A DNA stretch of 64,000 nt from Microbacterium trichothecenolyticum (GTDB lineage: Bacteria; Actinomycetota; Actinomycetes; Actinomycetales; Microbacteriaceae), in contig NZ_JAUTBF010000001.1 of assembly GCF_030818955.1 (NCBI RefSeq), positions 372,001-436,000 on the forward strand, given 5' to 3'. The position numbers were made by a program, and so were the translations under genes. Shown here piece after piece: positions 60,908 through 64,000 of this stretch. Below the pieces are notes generated by a model. That model searched no databases. It was given only the letters and a program-made list of their open reading frames with translations, and was not told where the DNA came from. Numbering within the stretch: position 1 is the first letter of the stretch; each line of letters opens with the position of its first letter.

Positions 60908-62872
60908 ATGACAGCGTCGCTGCCGCAGCCCCCCGATTCGCCCTCGTCCGACACCGAGGCCGCCGCGGCGAGCGCCGAGTCCTCCTCTTCGCCCCGGCCG
61001 CCCGCGAAACCGCGCGCGCCGCGCGCTCCCCGTGCGACGACGCCCCGTGCGCCGCGCACGAACCCGGCCCGTCCGAAGGCCCCGGCAGCAGCCGACGCCG
61101 GGGCCGCTGATGGGGCGCCCGAGGCCGCCGACACGCCGAAGGCTCCCGCCACGCCGAGATCTCCGCGAACCACCGCGAGTCGTTCGACGACCGGGGCGGC
61201 GACCCCCCGCACGCCCGCGAAGAAGCCCGCGAACCCGCGCGCCACGGCGGCATCCTCCTCCACGGCGCGCACCCCCGCCGCGAAGAAGCCCGCGGCCAAA
61301 CGCCCCGTCGCCAAGAAGCCCACGACGTCTCGCGCGTCCGCGACACCGAAGCCGGCCGTCGACGAGGCCCCGCCGACGACCCCGCCTCCTCCGGCGACGG
61401 CGCCGCCCGAGTTCGTCATCCCGCCGCGTCCGCCGCTGCCGGTTCCGTCGGCAGAGATCGCTGACGCGGCCGCGTCCGACCCGACTCCCGCCGACGTCGC
61501 CGTCGAGGAACCCGCGGTCGAGAAACTCGCCGTCGAGACCGGCGCCGAGAGCTCGCACGCCGACGCGTCGCAGACGAGCGACAGCGACGGCGAGCTGCCG
61601 GTCGACGACGTCGCCCCCACGGGGGGAACCGTCGAGGCGGCCGCGACCGCCGCCGACGGTGTGCCCGTGGTCGCCCCCGACCTCGTCACCGAGACGCCCC
61701 TCGAACCGCCGGCGAGCGGAGATGACCTCGCCGCGTCTTCGTCGTCGACGCCGGCTCCCGATGCTTCCGCGTCGGAACAGACCGACGAGTCGGTGTCGGA
61801 GCCGGAGCAGACCGACGCGTCGCCGTCGGCCGTTGCCGCTGCGGCGTTCGACGGCACGCCTGCAGACGTGCGCGTCGATGACGCGGAGCCCGTCGTCCTA
61901 TCGGATGAGATCGAGTCGGAGTCGGAGCCTGAGCCGGATTCGGCATCCGCCGTCGAGTCGGAGGCCGAGGCTACGGCTACCGTCGAGTCGGAGCCGGAGG
62001 CGGGGTCCGCTGCGACGCCGGAGCCGGAGGCGGAGCCCGAGCCGGAGGCCGCGACCTCGTCGCTGGCGGCCGTCGACCCCGCCCCGTCGTCCGACGCCCT
62101 CGACGACACCGCCGTTGCGGTGCTCACCCTGCGAGGTGTCACGAAGACCTTCGGCGAGCTGCGCGCCGTCGACGCGATCGACCTCACCGTGCCGGCGGGA
62201 TCGTTCTACGGTCTCGTCGGCCCCAACGGTGCGGGTAAGACGACCACGCTGTCGATCATCGCGGGCCTGCTGCGCGCCGACGGTGGTTCGGTCACCATCA
62301 ACGGCATCGACGCGGCCAAGCGCTCGCGCGAGACCAAGAAGATGATCGGTGTGCTGCCCGACCGTCTGCGCACCTTCGATCGCCTCACCGGTCGCCAGCT
62401 GCTGTCGTACTACGGCGCGCTGCGTGGGCTCCCGGCGCCCCTGGTCGAGTCCCGCGTCGCCGATCTGGCGCGGGCGTTCGACCTGGTGGATGCCCTCGCG
62501 CGCCCCGTGTCCGACTACTCGGCCGGTATGACGAAGAAGGTCATGCTCGCCGGTGCGATGATCCATTCCCCGCGGGTGCTCGTGCTCGACGAGCCTTTCG
62601 AGGCGGTCGATCCCGTTTCGAGCGGCGTCATCCTCGACATCCTCGGCACGTATGTCGCCCACGGCGGCACGGTCATCCTCTCGAGCCACGGCATGGAGCT
62701 CGTCGAGCGCGTGTGCTCCCGGGTGGCCGTGATCGTCTCGGGCCAGGTCCTGGCCGAGGGAACGGTCGACGAGGTGCGCGGCGAGGCGACGCTGGAGCAG
62801 CGGTTCCTCGAGCTCGCGGGCGGTCTGGGCGATGTGGAGGGCCTGGAGTGGTTGCACACGTTCTCCGCCTGA
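60908..62872 (+). CDS. ABC transporter ATPase with a 400-residue disordered N-terminal extension
   Basis: 654 residues. Residues 1-150 are Pro/Ala/Lys/Arg-rich with histone-H1-like TPAAKKPAAKRPVAKKPT. Residues 180-395 are acidic with repeated SEPE/EPEAEPE units. The ABC domain begins near 402: LTLRGVTKTFGELRAV, Walker A GPNGAGKTTT near 438-447, signature YSAGMTKKV in place of LSGGQ, Walker B VLVLDEPFEAVD, then SSHGMELVERVC. The C-terminal part fits a drug- or lipid-exporter ATPase (CcmA/YhaQ type). Start ATG 60908 is set by the -10. The permease gene overlaps its end. Confidence 0.85.
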   Translation: MTASLPQPPDSPSSDTEAAAASAESSSSPRPPAKPRAPRAPRATTPRAPRTNPARPKAPAAADAGAADGAPEAADTPKAPATPRSPRTTASRSTTGAATPRTPAKKPANPRATAASSSTARTPAAKKPAAKRPVAKKPTTSRASATPKPAVDEAPPTTPPPPATAPPEFVIPPRPPLPVPSAEIADAAASDPTPADVAVEEPAVEKLAVETGAESSHADASQTSDSDGELPVDDVAPTGGTVEAAATAADGVPVVAPDLVTETPLEPPASGDDLAASSSSTPAPDASASEQTDESVSEPEQTDASPSAVAAAAFDGTPADVRVDDAEPVVLSDEIESESEPEPDSASAVESEAEATATVESEPEAGSAATPEPEAEPEPEAATSSLAAVDPAPSSDALDDTAVAVLTLRGVTKTFGELRAVDAIDLTVPAGSFYGLVGPNGAGKTTTLSIIAGLLRADGGSVTINGIDAAKRSRETKKMIGVLPDRLRTFDRLTGRQLLSYYGALRGLPAPLVESRVADLARAFDLVDALARPVSDYSAGMTKKVMLAGAMIHSPRVLVLDEPFEAVDPVSSGVILDILGTYVAHGGTVILSSHGMELVERVCSRVAVIVSGQVLAEGTVDEVRGEATLEQRFLELAGGLGDVEGLEWLHTFSA

Positions 62873-64000
62873 GACTGGCCATGATGGGGGGCGCCCTGCG
62901 GGGCGACCCGCGCGACGTCGTCCGGCGGGGCATCGGTGTGGTTCTGCTGGTCGCGGCGACCGTCGTCGCCGCGGTGAGCGCGGCGGGTCTCGCGGATGCC
63001 GACCGCCTCACGACCGCTGTGGTCACTGTTCTCGCGGGGTCGGCGGTCACCCTCGGCTTCGCCGTGGGGCCGCCGGTCACCGCGTCGGTCGACCCGCTCG
63101 ATCCCCGTCGATTCGCGGTGGTCGGCCCGGAGCCGAGACCGCTTGCCGCGGCCCTGGCTCTGGCGGGGTTCCTCAGCGTTCCGGTGCTCGTCGTGCTGGT
63201 GCTGGGCGCCAGCCTCGCGGTCGCGTGGGGCGCGCAGGGCGCATCCGCACTGGCGAGCATCGCCTCGGTCGTGCTCGGGCTGACGACGTGCGTGCTGTTC
63301 GCGCGCGTGAGCATGGCGCTGGGTGCTCTCGTGCAGCGCCCGCGGCAGTCGCGTGAGCTCATGGGTGTGTACCTCGTGGCCGTTCTGGTGATCGTCGTGC
63401 CGGTGGGGGTCTTCCTCGGCTCGCTGGAATGGCGCGGGGCCGTCCCGTCGCAGCTCGCCTCCGCCGCCGAGGTCCTCGCGTGGACGCCGGTGGGCGCGTC
63501 GTGGGGCATCGCCGTTGCGCCCTCGCCGGGGGCGGCGTTCGGCAGCCTGCTGGTGTCGCTCGTCACGGTCGTCGTGCTCGCGCTCGCCTGGTTCGCGCTG
63601 GTCGATCGACTGTTGACGACGACGCCCCGCCCGGTCGCCGCACGCGAGCGCGCAGGCCTGGGATGGTTCGCGATCCTCCCCGGCACGCCCGGGGGAGCGG
63701 TGGCCGCCCGCAGCCTGGCGTACTGGCTGCGCGACCGCCGCTACATCGTCAACGTGGTCATCGTCCCCGTCGCGGCCATCGTCTCGACGATTCCCCTGCT
63801 CGTGGCCGGCGTGCCCTTCGAGGTCGCGGTGCTGCTGCCAGTGCCGATCATGGCGCTGTTCTTCGGCTGGCTGCCGCACAACGACCTCGCCTACGACTCC
63901 ACGGCCCTGTGGATGCACATCGCCTCCGGGGTGCGCGGCGCGTCGGATCGCATCGGACGACTCGTCCCCGTCATCCTCATCGGCGTACCCATCCTGGCGG
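62848..64000 (+). CDS. ABC transporter permease (cut by window edge)
   Basis: At least 384 residues, still open at the right edge. Repeated hydrophobic segments, e.g. GIGVVLLVAATVVAAVSAAGL, FLSVPVLVVLVLGASLAVAW and YLVAVLVIVVPVGVFLGSL, give at least seven membrane helices. GTG at 62848 is chosen for GGAGG at 62836-62840 and gives VVAHVLRLRLAMMGGALRG; ATG 62881 is an alternative without a good ribosome-binding site. It overlaps the ATPase gene by 25 bases and is its partner. Substrate unknown. Confidence 0.82.
   Translation, partial: MVAHVLRLRLAMMGGALRGDPRDVVRRGIGVVLLVAATVVAAVSAAGLADADRLTTAVVTVLAGSAVTLGFAVGPPVTASVDPLDPRRFAVVGPEPRPLAAALALAGFLSVPVLVVLVLGASLAVAWGAQGASALASIASVVLGLTTCVLFARVSMALGALVQRPRQSRELMGVYLVAVLVIVVPVGVFLGSLEWRGAVPSQLASAAEVLAWTPVGASWGIAVAPSPGAAFGSLLVSLVTVVVLALAWFALVDRLLTTTPRPVAARERAGLGWFAILPGTPGGAVAARSLAYWLRDRRYIVNVVIVPVAAIVSTIPLLVAGVPFEVAVLLPVPIMALFFGWLPHNDLAYDSTALWMHIASGVRGASDRIGRLVPVILIGVPILA

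Noticed and set aside
60908..62100. A separate gene for the low-complexity half of the ABC ATPase
   Set aside because: Same frame without a stop, and no credible start or ribosome-binding site near 62100.

Overview
The window is a gene-dense, very GC-rich actinobacterial chromosome segment, most likely from Microbacterium or a close relative in the Microbacteriaceae. The evidence is codon use, frequent GTG starts, ATGA/GTGA overlaps inside operons, a C50-type carotenoid operon (idi-crtE-crtB-crtI-crtYe-crtYf-crtEb), and the gene order DEAD helicase, ferritin-like protein, DUF3107, AdnA-AdnB, NudC, UvrD2, zinc metalloprotease, PDZ protease, UPF0182, which I recall from mycobacteria. Genus assignment is inference.

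Layout. 1-5 kb: the end of a 5-oxoproline/biotin-carboxylase operon (pxpA, a small biotin carrier, biotin carboxylase running off the left edge), a divergent PucR regulator and an NCS1 permease. 5-10 kb: dimethylargininase, divergent dapD and dapE (lysine/peptidoglycan), a PIG-V-like membrane protein, DUF3117 and an O-methyltransferase. 10-20 kb: tatB, Mrp, DUF1003 and MgtE_N/CBS proteins, a GSP17M-like protein, a hydrolase, a gamma-glutamyltransferase-like enzyme, an M24 aminopeptidase and a membrane-anchored EEP phosphatase. 20-43 kb: PHP phosphoesterase, DEAD helicase, a complete IS481-family element, then the conserved DNA-repair/proteolysis block. 42.8-48.4 kb: the carotenoid operon with a divergent MarR gene. 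49-50.2 kb: an unrecognised decayed gene of foreign-looking composition. 50-56.5 kb: a SUMF1/SMP-30/cupin operon, initiator tRNA, DUF6328 plus nitrilase, small regulators and an aminotransferase. 56.6-64 kb: HtrA protease, maltokinase, a hypothetical protein and an ABC exporter whose ATPase has a 400-residue disordered N-terminus.

Three features recur. Many genes carry TANNNT exactly 6-7 nt before the start codon, the pattern of leaderless transcripts, which fixed several starts. Four otherwise well-preserved genes (dapD, the EEP phosphatase, the UPF0182 gene, htrA) each carry one extra G/C base that shifts the frame, so either the assembly has insertion errors or these genes are recently damaged. 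Intergenic gaps hold palindromic repeats: two relatives of a GCATAAACGCG hairpin, one perfect 23-bp inverted repeat beside a quadruplex-type G tract, and an 18-bp minisatellite.

I found no CRISPR array, rRNA operon, prophage or clear defence island. The most unusual items are the IS481 insertion that lands in, and regenerates, a leaderless -10 box; the phosphotransferase-fold protein that lacks its catalytic loop; and the ABC ATPase extension.
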